The notes beneath the pieces are model-generated. The model was not told the DNA's origin and searched no databases. It saw nothing but the letters and a program-made list of their open reading frames with translations. From contig CM012953.1 of NCBI GenBank assembly GCA_000181795.3, forward strand, positions 8,266,893 through 8,330,892: a stretch of DNA of 64,000 nt. The letters are read 5' to 3'. The translations under genes and the position numbers were made by a program. Position 1 is the stretch's first letter. Every line of letters begins with the position of its first letter. Positions 35,411 to 48,007 of this stretch are shown piece by piece. The stretch comes from Trichinella spiralis. Its lineage: Eukaryota > Nematoda > Enoplea > Trichinellida > Trichinellidae.

Positions 35411-37638
35411 ACTAACTATCCCACTCCAACATGTAATCTCTATACTAGAACAATTAAAATGACAACCCTCTGAAGAGGGAATTCTGTTCAAAAAGAAAAA
35501 CTGTTTTATTTTAATGTTTCAATTTATTGTAAATTGTCATTTGAAATTTGGAGGAAAAAGTTTTGTCTCAATTAGCATCCGCTATCAAGCTCAATGATGC
35601 TAACAACAATTTATTACATTCAACGGCATTAAAAACAACATGAAAGACAAATTAATTCTGTTCAAGCTTAATTAAAAGCAGCCCACGTTGAAAATTGTCT
35701 CTAAATCACACTAATGAATGTTCCAGTGGAGTTTTTGATGAATCAATTATTCATTTATAAAATGTATAATTTAAAATTGTGAAAATGCAGTTTTATTCAT
35801 TTTTGCAAAAATAATCCCATTTTTTTGCCATTTGCCCATTTATTAATATGATCTTATTTTTTGCATATTTTTAAGCATGGCAAAGCAAATTTCTTTTTGA
35901 ATTTTTCAAAACTTTAAATCTAACATATAAATTGCGTTCTTTCATGTTTATGCTCGTTTTAAATAGTTGAGTTATCATTCTTTGAAAAACTTTAATTAAA
36001 AAATTGATATATTCCATCAACTATTAATACGATTATAATCTGTTCAATAAAGCATGTTCGAAAATACTTTTTTTATTATGTTGGCATTAAAAAAAGGATG
36101 TCAAACCTTTTTTAATAAATTAATTTTTTTCATTCCTATTGCAATTTAAAATCAAAATTGAAAATTGTAAATACGATCGTAAAACACAATGCGCAATGAA
36201 TTACAACTTTTATTTCAAAAAATAAAAACATCTGTAGAGTGTTTTCAGAAACAAGAACCAATAACTTTTTTGCAGTGCTAAATTATGCATAAAATTTAAT
36301 AAATTATTTATTCATTTGTCAATTTATTTTCAAGTGTATCTGAACAGTTTTACTTCTTATCGCTGGCATTAGTAGAGGATTAGAGTCTCTCTGCATTAGA
36401 GGAATCTAAAACCGCATTTGAAATGCATATTTTGAACAAATTTAAAATAGTTTCACATTTTTTATTTGTTTTATTAAATTAATTGATTTACATTATTTCA
36501 AACGTCAATTAAATTATACAAAATAAATTTACAAATTTTATTTTTGCGATGCTTCACAAAATTTTGCAATTGTTTTATAACAAAGGTGAAAAAATACTAT
36601 TGAAAATTTTATATTTAATAAATTCAATAATAAAATTTTCTAATAACTGTGCATACAATAAAATATTTCGAATTACTTTCGCATAGCTTTGATCTCTCAT
36701 ATTTTAACAGATATTATGCACCAGCATTGTGTTAACTTGCTTTTTGCAAAATTATTAAATATTGTAATTTTTTATAAATCGTTCTTTACAGTATGCATTA
36801 TGAAATGGCTATGCAGTGAACAAAACAAAATTTAACAAAAAATTATCATTTTATAAATAACCGTCATTTATTTTCTTGTACCATATAATGAAATAGTGCG
36901 AGTTTATTTTATTTTTAAAGTTAAAATTTATTAAAACACTGAAATATTTTCATACTGTGAGTGACCTTCTAACATTTTTTCATTCGGTGCATGTTTTTAG
37001 TAATTAATAAGCATTGCTATTTATGATGAAATTTGCAACTCAACATAATTTTATTATTAACTTTTATTATCATTATTATTATTATTATTATTATTATGTT
37101 GAAACGCTACAACCATTTCCATTTCCTGTTGTTGCTGTTCTCTGCACTAAATAATGTCATTACTCCGGTGCACTTTGTTATTAAAAATTTAATTAATGCC
37201 AACAATATTTTTTCTAGGAAATTTATTCGTTGCGCTTCCTAAGTAAAAAGTGAATTGTGAAACGTAATTGAAAAAAGAAACCTACCTGACTGATAAGATA
37301 TGAGGCAATATATAAGTTTTATTATTCTCTAGCTGCGAAAATATATATTATCATACTGGTGTACAATAATACTATAAAAGACGCAAATGCAAGTTACAGT
37401 TTGTTTGTTGTTGTGGCAAAAGCTGCAAATTTTTTTAAATAATTTATTATATTATAAACTTAGTTATTTATCAAAACAAAAAACACTCATTTGATCCATA
37501 TATAAACATAAATGTAAATGTAAATGTAAATATGATAAATACCAAAACATTGTAAGTTATCATGGAAAATAGTTTAAATACATTTAAAATATAATAAAAT
37601 TGGTTAGTTTTCAAAATGTTGTCAGAAATAAACGCCAT
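35411..37638. other. AT-rich intergenic region
   Basis: About 2.2 kb between two minus-strand genes. It contains an (ATT)n microsatellite at about 37060-37096 and a perfect short hairpin CCCTCTgaAGAGGG near 35466-35479. No coding signal. Confidence 0.45.
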
Positions 37639-39465
37639 TCAGTATCTCCTTCGCCTTCTCGGCCTAAAATATTGTAGAATAAAAATTACAAGGAGCATTT
37701 TAATAACATGTAAAAAAGCAATTAAAAATGAAAATATAGCTTAAGATACGATTGTGTATCTGTACTGTACCTGTACGAATCATCATCCCTTTCACTGTAT
37801 GAGTGACTTCTCCTCCTGGGCCAGTATCTTCTTCTTCTCCGGCGTTCTGGTGCCCTTGAAATTTCACTGTCATCTCTTTCATGTCTTCTGTCATGTCTAA
37901 ATTCAAGTTAAAGGTCTGTCATTAAAATTTTTTATCACTATTAATTCATTTCAATTAAAAATAATATTCGGTAAAAATTAAAAATTTGAATAATTTAATT
38001 TGAATAAACTGACTATGTAATTCAGAAGTATAAATTCTCACCTTCTCGAATCCTCTGATTCACGGGCTCTCGTCATTTCACTTTCATCACATCTATCTCT
38101 TGATCTAAAGTGAAATAAACCACTTTCAAATAGAGTATAAAAACTGAAAATTAACAAGACAAGTTGACATTTAACATCAACATAAATTTCAGTTTAGAAT
38201 AATAGAAAATTATACATTCACATCCTAATCAAAGTAAATATAAAAATATTCAGCAATACATTGCATGAAAAGTATAAAATAGGAATGATATAAGAAAATT
38301 GAAAATTAATAATAATTTTACCCTCGTGATGGACCATCATCATACGTTCTTGTCATTTCGCTAACGTCCATTCTCCTTCGTCTTCTAAATCAAATTTGAA
38401 ATCTAATGTTAGTACAGTAAAACATATACTAAAAAGAATAATAAACACAGAATCGAATATATGCTTATTAGATGGCAATATATTTTTGATATTTTGTAAT
38501 AATTCTGCAATAAACAAAAATTAGTAACATATTTGAAATTAAATTATATTATTATAATATAAAAGTAATATTTCATGCTTCATGCACTTAATAAAGCAAT
38601 AAACATTAGGAAACGTCATATTATTATAAAAATTAAATTTGAAAATCACTTTGTAATAATTATGCAAAAAGATGATGCTAAGTGAAAAGGCTATAAAAGC
38701 AAACCTGAAATCAATTCTATCCCTCCATCTGCGTCGCCGTGGTTCACCTACTGATTCATCGTATCTATCACTTCGATGTCTTCTTCGTCTTACACGGTCA
38801 TATCGATCCCTAATTTAAAGTAAAAGTTAATATTTGCAATTTGCTAATAAAAATTAAATTATACTATAATATAGTAAATTGTAAAATATGATTAGTTTTC
38901 CAGAGTTTTTTAATAGTACATTCTAAAGTAGCAAAAGCCAAATAGAAAATAAAAAAGAAAGAAATGAAACACAATATTGATTAAAATAAATGTTATACAT
39001 TGAGCAGATGGATCGTTTAAATTAAAAAATAACAAAAAAATTCTATATGGCAACTTTGAAAAATGTCCATAAAGTTCAGCAAAATAAAATAATTAATTAC
39101 CTCATTCTTCCAGCTGCCTCTGTAGCGTATGATGACAAACGCTTTCTTACATGAGCGCTTTAAAGAAAATTTCCATTAATTGTGGAACTGATTTATCATA
39201 ATTCCAAGTCACTTACGTGCGCCTGCTTATAGCGGAAAAGTCTCTGCAAAATAAATTACAAAATGAAACAAATCAAAAGAAAAAAAACAACAATAAAAAA
39301 ATTATTACCCAAAAGTTCGTTCTCCTCTATCGTACCGTGACATGTCTTTCCTAGAATAAAAAATGAATTTATTAAAAAAAACGGGGAAACATTTAATGGA
39401 ATTTTCTAAAAATATTCAAAATAATATCGTTATTGAAAAATAAATTGCATGTGTTGAATGCAGAA

Positions 39466-39505
<40 letters not shown>

Positions 39506-39914
39506 TAGAAATTCTCAAAACTCTTACCTGGATTGATCTATTGCTTTTGAAACACTACTTTGAGCAGCGTCCTTTATTTCCCTGTAAAGCAGTTATTATT
39601 ATTATTATTATTATTGAAATCTAATGTAATTTACAAGAGAAATATCTTACGATTGTGATGTAACTTTGCTTACTGCAGATTTTTCCCTAAAAATAAAAAT
39701 TTAGAAATAAATAAACTGACTAAATTGACGTGAATGAAGTAAACAAATATACGCTTCAGATTTCCCTTCTGCAGTAGATTCTCCTTTGCTGCAAATAAAA
39801 ACATTACATTTAAAAAAAGTTGAACAATAATAAATAATTTAATTAACAATAATAATATATAAATATGAATCAACTCACTTGCTCACTTTGGATGATTCTA
39901 TATCGTCAAGTGGT
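37639..39914 (-). other. Array of eleven symmetric phase-2 small exons plus terminal exon (prominin tail)
   Basis: Exons 39879-39914, 39753-39788, 39651-39686, 39528-39581, 39309-39350, 39217-39243, 39101-39157, 38705-38809, 38322-38384, 38042-38104 and 37771-37896 are 36, 36, 36, 54, 42, 27, 57, 105, 63, 63 and 126 nt. Every one is divisible by three and begins and ends in phase 2; the last exon is 37639-37663. Any subset can therefore be skipped or duplicated without changing frame. The three 36-nt and two 63-nt exons look like duplicates of each other in length, and the last three share an SEMTR / SEISR core. Confidence 0.78.
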
Positions 39915-42900
39915 CTGAAATTGTAAAATTTTTGCTTTTAGCAATATGTCAATCATTTTTAATTTTGATCAGACAATGAAAAATAAGATTAGAAATTTTT
40001 TTTACTTTCCATAATTCTCTCCATAACTGTATTCAATGATCAGTGCTAAATATGCTGCAAAATAGGCAAGGATTGTCCACATAACAACAACAACCCAGTA
40101 CATATTCTAAAACAATATTCAACAGTTCTGCCCGTGATCAGCAAAAATGATCGCATCACCGTCAACTTACAAATGGTATTGCTATGTCTACGCAAATTGC
40201 TTTATGAAATGTTTGAAGTTGATAAAGCAAACTGTCACATTCCAACACTTCATTTTGTAACTAAATAAATAAAACATTTTTTTAATTGTACAAAAGTTTG
40301 CCAACTCGTGATCATTGGTTTCAAAGAAGTGTATTAATTAACCGTACCTTTTCACTAAATCGATTAACATGATTATAAAGCATATTCAACTTTCTTTGCA
40401 TTTGCCGTTTTACTAGCACTTTTCCAGATTTCGCTTTCAACATAAAGTTATGCAACAATTTCACAAAACCAATGATCCGCGATTTCAAACTTGTGCACGA
40501 CTCATTTTCAACACTGCTTTGTAGAATTAATTTCTCCAAAGCCTAAAAAAGCACTGTACTGTAACAAAAATTACTTTAACCAAAAAAATATACATCTAAA
40601 GTATGATTCTTTTCAACAGAATTTCCATGTGCTGATCCATTTGATTGCCTTCTGCTCCGTACATATCGAACTCCCTAAAATTTTTACTTAAATGAAATCT
40701 GATATAAAATTTGGAAAAAAACTTCCATACCAACACGTTATTCAATGCCCTATATACGGTGCTTCCTTCAATCCCAAGCGCGCTGTACAACGTCTTTCCC
40801 GCCTTACAACTTCTAAAGACATTTTGCTGTAATGCATACTCTGTCTTAAGCTATTCAAATTAAATATTACTCTAAAACACGTGAAACAGATTTCGAATTC
40901 CCCGCATAGCGACGGAATCGACTCTTAAATAAATGAAAATCTTCACCATTCAATGGTTCATCCTTAGCGCGTTTCTGAAACCGATTAAACTGTAAAGACT
41001 TTTATTTAAAACATGTAGCAACAATTAAAGTATCACAATATAAATTGCTTCGTTGGCAAGACGAATTAAATCAATCCGTTCAATATCATCATGAGTAATC
41101 TAAAATTGGAATTCAAATTTCACATAAATTCGGTAATGTTAAGCTAATTTTGATGCTGTTATTACCACATTAAGCCCACTTCTCTCTGCGACATTCTTTG
41201 CATTTTCACATGAAATGTACACAAAACCACCAACTGCAATCCAAAAGCACAGATAACATGCAATTAAGAAAGATGTTGCAGTCGCGCACGAGGCTCCACT
41301 ATAATTTTACATAAAATAACATGTGTTCGTAATATTCTCATAAAAGTATTAAATTTAAATGTAACACATTTTCACAACATATAATTTTTGAAATGAAAAT
41401 GCACAATAATTCTATGTGCAGTAGAATATTTTATATGTTTTCAGTGCTCAAGACTGAGCAAATAAATGAAGGAAAGTAATAAATAATCTTCAAATTCATC
41501 TTCATTGTTTTAATTCATTTTTCTTTACTAATTAACCTGTAATGACTATTCATAAAAAATATGTCCTTTTCTTACCTTCGAAAGATCTTAAACTTAGCAG
41601 TCGAAGCTACTCCTTTTTGAAATATTCTTTTAGTCATTAAAATAGCGCCCAAGCAATAAAGAAGCGATATTCCCAGAAGCCAATACAACACAAGTATAGA
41701 TATATATCTCCTGAAAAGATCATTGCATTACATTTAATACTTTTCAGCAACTATTATTTCAGAATTAAAAATAATTCAACAATTAAAGTATCGAATAATA
41801 TTTGCCACAAACATACATTACATAAGTAAAAATGTGCATTATAAACGTTCATTTTAAGAATGGAATATAAACAGTTGCACAGTAATTCAAAACTTACGCA
41901 AAAATTAGATAAGGTGATAATATTTTTAGAAAATATTGAATACGATCCCTGAGGCTATCGCCAAATTTTACAACCTAAAAAGTAATACATCCGTCGTTCA
42001 AAGTTGCTTTCAATGACAAACAGCATTAATTATCATAATCAGGAGATGAACTAATACAAACCTGGTGGCCAATTTTATCGAGAGCTCCTGCAAAAGACAT
42101 AAGCAAATTTTTATAGTCATTCGTAGTGTAATACTGGTTTGATCTCTTGTATCGCATGTTTTGATCAGCTGCTGAACTGCTTGCTTCAATATTCTCATCA
42201 TGTTTCGTTGTTTTCATTATGTCACCGCTGTTTGCATCGTTGCTTGAAAAATATTCATCACAGTTACTACTTGAAAACTAAACAGAATCTCCATTATAAT
42301 TGCTGTTTAAAAAAATTAATGCAGTTGAAAAGTTAAATGATCTATATGCAAAATAATAAAATTTTCTCTGCTTGCTATAAATAGTAAAATGATGCATGCA
42401 CATGCATGGCTTACAAGTTTGAAATATAGCCTCCATCGATTTAAAATCATTCGGCACTCAGTATTACAAACTGGCATGCATTCTGTTTTAAATTCTTCAA
42501 TATGAGCCTCAATATATTTCATTGCGACTTTACAATTGTCATAAACTAAATCAAAAAATACAATTATGTACATATGTAAATTTGTTTATAAAATTAAATT
42601 GGCTAACATTCAGTCTCTTCTGGTAATGTGACACTCCTCTTCCGTCGATGACACCATTCTAAAAATAATGATTATGTAGTTTTTGCATAAATGACAACGC
42701 ATTATGTATTCTGCTAAAAATTCAATATCAGATCATCAAAATGGAAGGAGTTCCGTTACGTGCATGAAACTTTCACAGTAATTTGTTAAAGTTAAATCTG
42801 AAGAAATAATAACTGCCGTTTGAACAATAACTTACGAAACATCTGTAAAGCATGGTTGGTTTCTTTAGCTGCCAGTTGATACAGTTGCTATAAGAATAAA

Positions 42901-44314
42901 AACATTTAGTATCATGTGAATTTAAAATAAAAAAGTTACCTTATTAGTTTTCAAGCTGTAATTAAACAGCAGGTCCCCTAAAGGAAAGACATTTTCTTGT
43001 AAATTGGAAAGTCCACGGTACATTGCTGGTGAACCTGTTACGGCAAAGAAAGCCAGCGTTCTGTAAATACATAATAAATGAGCATCATTAGCTTGCAATA
43101 CATCTACATTAAATTTTAGAACTAGCATACAAAGAAACAAATTAACAAATAGATGCAATTTAAACAAATGATATTTTTATGCAAAACAAATTCAGACATA
43201 AACTTATAAAATAATCATTTACATCATTGCTGCGGACATTGCCATGACTAAAAGCAAGAGTATAGCATTCAAAGCTATTATAGGTGACTTTTTCAGGGCA
43301 TCAGCTTTCTTTCTGCTTGCACAAGCGCAATATATAAGTGTCAAAAGCAACACTGCAACAAACCATCCTAATCCATAAGCGACTGGAATTAGCAAATCGT
43401 AGAACAACTAAAAATAAATAATTCAACTGTAGAACAGTTGTAGCAAAATGTATATGAAATTTTTCCCTAACAAATTCTCCATCTCTGTATTATAAACAAA
43501 AAGCGAATGGCTGCTGATTTCATAAATTTTAGCAAAAATAAAAAATTTTTAATTCCCGTTATTTATCAAAACAATATTTTCATTTTGTTATTCAATTCAA
43601 TCCCGTTTTTCATATATTAAAAGTGGTTTACACGCCTTTGGTGCCTCCCCGTTTTTATTGGTCGTTCGTGTAACCTATATCATTGGATGTTTTTATTGAT
43701 CTGTGATTGGAGAATTCTTGTTTACTACATGTAAACGTAAAATAAACATTTAGTAAACAATAATCCACCAATCATAGATCAATAAAAATAGCCAATAAAG
43801 TTGCTAAAACCAGCGACCCATCATAATGCAGTAGCAGTAAAAAGTTGGCAAAGTAAAGATGAAAAATATTTTTTGGTTTGTGAATTCAAAAAAGTGCAAT
43901 AATAATGAAAAAAATTATATACCAAATTGACGATTCCATTTTCAAACAGCGGCGACGGTGCTGCATTTTCATCCGACCAGTCGGTAGAATTTCCTTCTTT
44001 GTTGCCAAAAACTATTCGCAAAAGCAGTTCAGAAACATTGTCTAAAAAGAAAAAAATTATTTTATGAAAGTTCTAATGACAGCTTTTTCTGTTAACTGTT
44101 ATGGGTATGCATTTTTTAAGAAGATTAATCAAACGTCGAAATGGAACATAATAAAATAGAAATTATTCTTACTTGCTACGCTGGTCAATGGGAACAAAGT
44201 ACCCATTGTCAGGTTCAAAGCAACATTGTACCAAATGTTGGTTTCATTAATTTGAAGTGGTGGGGGACGACTGCCTTCTAAGGGCAGTTTTTCGTAGGTG
44301 ATGTAGCAGGACAT
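37639..44314 (-). CDS. Prominin-like five-pass membrane protein with Arg/Ser/Asp-rich microexon tail
   Basis: Thirty exons on the minus strand sum to 2769 nt in one frame (922 residues). In 5'-3' order: 44173-44314, 43923-44041, 43223-43407, 42940-43060, 42836-42887, 42608-42658, 42415-42545, 42062-42277, 41898-41974, 41576-41710, 41166-41298, 41037-41099, 40888-40974, 40731-40850, 40594-40674, 40348-40542, 40171-40260, 40006-40106, then twelve tail exons from 39879-39914 to 37639-37663. Topology fits prominin. TM1 and TM2 lie at about 92-165 with a Cys-containing cytosolic loop (IYCACASRKK). TM3 is about 366-388, TM4 about 413-438, TM5 about 668-690. Between them are two large outer loops containing CNTEC and the family-like FRSCKAGKTLYSALGIEG. 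Prominins occupy cholesterol-rich membrane protrusions. The cytosolic tail (about 225 residues) is unusual: repeats such as DVSEMTRTYDDGPSR and DESEMTRARESEDSR, then poly-Arg. The true N-terminus/signal peptide may lie in an unseen upstream exon. Confidence 0.82.
39469..39501. repeat. (TA)n microsatellite in a tail intron
   Basis: About sixteen TA units in the intron between the 54-nt and 42-nt tail exons. Confidence 0.9.
43630..43815. mobile_element. Palindromic MITE-like insertion in a prominin intron
   Basis: Left arm (about 43690-43728: TTTTTATTGATCTGTGATTGG, ends TTGTTTAC) and right arm (about 43752-43792: GTAAACAATAATCCACCAATCA, ends ATCAATAAAAA) are inverted copies around a short centre. 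Flanking motifs TATTGGTCGTTCGTG and ATATCATTGGATG recall the ATTGG-rich element at 11261-12047. There is no coding content. Confidence 0.6.
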
Positions 44315-44671
44315 CGTTCTCAGAGCAAACAAAATGCAAAATAAATGTGAACTGTGAAAACTGAGGCACTGATGTGAAAAGGTTTAAAATGACTTTAAAA
44401 TTGTTTAAACATTTTTCTTTAAAATTGACATTAAAAATTAATATATTTTAAATTCAATTTAATCACGTAAATATAGTTATTACGGGTATTTTAAATAAAT
44501 TTAAATTTTCTTTTCAGTTAAGGGAGGGGATTTTCAAAATTTTTTTTTTAATTTTCCACGCGACAAGTTTCAAACAACAATCAGCACAATATTGCAGTTT
44601 ATTAGAAGTGAATGCAAAATAAAATGCACAAAATTTTGACCTTTGACAAAATTGAACACATTTTGCCTTTT

Positions 44672-45715
44672 CTATGGAAAGTTTTTCACGGTCGCAATCA
44701 ACTGATTGGAATAATGGACAAATTCCGTAACTTCCCTTTCTCGTTGTTCACCAATGGATATCTGAAAAAATTGATGCAAAAAGCTGATGTTAAAAAGTAA
44801 TGCAATTTTCAGTTTTGCAACTTTAAATAATAAACAACACACATTGTACAAATAGCATAACACCAATTTTCACCAATAAAATATTAAGCAAATATCTTTA
44901 TAACTCACATTATAATTATAACAAGGTGCAATCAGAATTTAATAAATTTTTAAACTACCCGTTTCGAAAATAATTAATGGAACAAAAGTGGAGTATTTCA
45001 CACTTACAAAGTCTTGAACAGATTGTTGGAAATTTTCACAAATTTCTTTCGTTTTATTCTTTTCAATAATGTCAATCAGAGATTTGGCCAGAGTATAAGC
45101 TTCTCTAAATTGTAAAAATTAAGCAAAACAACCACATAATACAGTACAGTGATTGTATTGTTACGTAGGAAGTAAAACTGATCCATCTTTTGATATATGG
45201 CTTTCACACAAAGCACCGTGATGCAAAACTTTGCACAGTGAAGTACATTTATCTTTGATAATTAGCATAATTTCCACAAATTCTACAAAAGCAATAAAAC
45301 CAAGTCTAATAACAAAGAATAAAAATAAAAGCAAACAAAAAATAATAAGTTCAACCACTTTCTGATGTAAATTTGCTTCGAAACTCTTTCAACGGCTCAA
45401 TCTAAATTACATTTTTTTAATAAAATTGGAAATCAAAATAATTTCAATACCTGAAACTGTTTTCCGTACATTTCCAGTTCAGCATCATCAGTCGCAGAAA
45501 ATAATGAATCCTAAGATTTGCTTTTCAATTTTTAAATAAATATCTTAAAGAAAAGTGAGTTTTCCTATAAATATAAATAAATCTTCTACTTCATTGGACT
45601 GGCAATTAACTTCCTCTTTTGGAGAATTATCAGCATCCGTTGCATTGATAGCTTCTCGCAATTCAGCCCATACTTTCGCAACGTCTAATTGAAGAATAGC
45701 ATTTCCACTTTTCAT
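44672..45715 (-). CDS. Unrecognised 177-residue, mostly helical protein
   Basis: Six exons on the minus strand: 45590-45715 (start codon at 45715; exon may begin at 45726), 45451-45510, 45359-45401, 45165-45282, 45008-45104 and 44672-44761. Phases agree, giving 534 nt. It starts MKSGNAILQLDVAKVWAELR and has an acidic segment (SATDDAELEMYG). A predicted-helical part with three cysteines follows (KDKCTSLCKVLHHGALCESH), then an amphipathic C-terminus ending FVHYSNQLIATVKNFP. There is no signal peptide and no membrane segment. I recognise no family. It lies upstream of, and in the same orientation as, the prominin gene, with 358 bp between them. The donor of exon 3 (gtggtt) is weak, so that junction is the least certain. 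Confidence 0.6.
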
Positions 45716-45726
45716 CGTCAGATATA

Positions 45727-47685
45727 CTACAGTAAAATTAATTTAAATATATACAGCATGTTAAAAAAACAAATTTAACATTTAAAATAATCAGTTATAA
45801 TGAAAAAATGAAAATACAAAAAAATTTAATTGTAAATATAAGCAGAAAATTTCAAACATTCAAATTAAAAATTCATAAGAAAAAAGTTTTTGTAAAAGTA
45901 AATAAAATAATTGCAATGCACAAAAAGATTGAAGCACGTCAGTTGACATTTTTAATGATTACAATGCAATGATATGAATACCACAGTTTGAGTTTGAGAT
46001 ATAATAAAGTAGAAAAGTATTTCTGTATCACTTAAAAAATTTGTTAACTTGTTCTCTCAAATTTTATGAAGCAGAAATAAATTTAGAAAATTAAGAATGA
46101 TGAAATCAAAATTCAAAAATATTCGTTACATACTTTTGTTGCTTTACAGTGCTCGATTGGTCAATGCACTTATGCTTTATAAATAAAATGCGCTCGTAGA
46201 TTCTGAAATTTGCATAAATATAGCTAGTCAGTGTTTTACATGGGCACAAGAGGTTATTAATGAGGATCAATAGAACTTCTTTGTTTTTGCTTTTTGAAGA
46301 AGTTTGCAAAAAGTACACATAGCCAGATTGTCAACGAATTGCGACCGCAACAACATTTGAAAAAAAGTAATGAACTTTTCATGCCTTAAAATTGCTATAT
46401 GTATACTAGAGAAAGAATGCAAATTATACAACGAAACGCACAATGCAAGATCCAATATGCAATCAGATGCTGTTGTGAAAAAATTCACCAAGAGTCATTT
46501 AATTGTTTATTAAGTAATTTAATTATTTGCTTTAAGTTGAAAAACCAATGAAAACAATTCTACGATAGTTATAACTATCCATTTTATAACTAACATTTGT
46601 TGGAAATTCAGGATAACGACTTCGAGTCAGCTGCTGAAATCGGATACTACCGGAAAACATATCTATAACACTTGGTAATAATTATACTATTTTTCTTCGG
46701 ATATTCTTTCGATAGAATTGTTTATTCGAACTACGAAAACCGAAATGTTAAACCTTCACTAGGCGCAAAATTGTGTGGGTACCGTTAAGAGAATTGTTTT
46801 TCTTTCTGTTCGTTTGATATTGGCATCATACCAACATCCTCTTCTTGTATATTTGCGAGGAAAACATCAAAATTATGATTATTATTATTGAGTTTTTTTG
46901 ACACGACTGAGGCGAAATACGAGTTTCTATCTTTGTTCGGTGTTTTAGTCCTATGTGGTTTGCAGTGCAGAGCTGCAAATAAACTGGGCTAAATTTCTTA
47001 ATCATTTTACTTGACAGTCATAAATCGTTACATCTCTGATCTGTCTACAACTGAAAGCTATGGATTAGTGAGACGGACAATTTTTCGAAGGTTGAATTGG
47101 TGTGAGGAATAATTTGCAGTCTACAAACCTGACTGCCTGTAATTATTATTACTGTAGAAGAATTTCCAACAGCGTTTATCACTTTCTGCGTGGTCATTAA
47201 ATTTAAAAATGTGACACTATAAAGAATATTTTAATAAATTTGAATTTTATTTAAATTAATGTAACATAATTCGAAATATAATTTCAAAGTAAATGTCATA
47301 AAGTATCCATTTTTTAAAACTTTATCTCAGTATGGTTGAAATAAAGAAATCTGTTGGAAACAAAGACTCCGGAAAACTTCCTGAGAACTGAGCGAGATTG
47401 CGTAATGCCTAGATGTAGGTCATGGTTGCCAATGGAGACTGCCCTGCACACTACATTGCTTGACAGCGGATAACCAAAGTTACAGTAAACTAGTACCTGA
47501 TTATCTCCACGACCGTAATTGAATATGTATATATGTATATATAGTAGACTCGACGGTGTGGTGGTTGGTTGTTTACGTGGGGGTTAGGTGGTTTTCAACG
47601 TGGTTGGTGGTTTTTCTGTTGTGTTTTTCCCCCACTGTTTGTATCTTGCATTGAATTGATTGCATTGCGATTAATCGACTGAGTT
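45727..47685. other. Intergenic region with no recognised gene
   Basis: About 2 kb between divergent genes. Minus-strand open frames at 46106-46318 and 46267-46491 have no domain. The part 47370-47680 is less AT-rich and contains TATATA runs near 47525-47545, so it may hold the promoter and leader of the downstream KCMF1-like gene. Confidence 0.4.
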
Positions 47686-48007
47686 TTGTTGATTCACGCT
47701 CGATTGTGCACGAGGGACAATCACGCGCGCATGGTCAGAATCGCGTCGGACGGATATAGCAAAATACAGTCCGCTATATCTGAGGATCAGGTTGCCTGTA
47801 AATTGCGTTCGCAATCAGATCTTTATTATGTTTCATCTAGAAGCTGCGACAAAATTTTAACTAGTGCGTTCTTTACAATTTTCAAGTATGTTATTTTTAG
47901 AATGTTGAAATTTTTCTTGATTTCACAGCAGTTTTAAAAAAGTGGAAATCAAACGTTCAATTACCATTGATTCAGATTTTCCTTGTTAAACAATAATTGT
48001 TTTAGCA

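Noticed and set aside
35466-35479. Perfect hairpin CCCTCTgaAGAGGG as a histone-type 3' end or terminator
   Set aside because: It does not fit the histone stem-loop consensus and no histone gene is nearby; a six-base stem is expected by chance.
46106-46491. Overlapping minus-strand frames of 70 and 74 residues
   Set aside because: AT-driven composition and no plausible continuation to the neighbouring gene.
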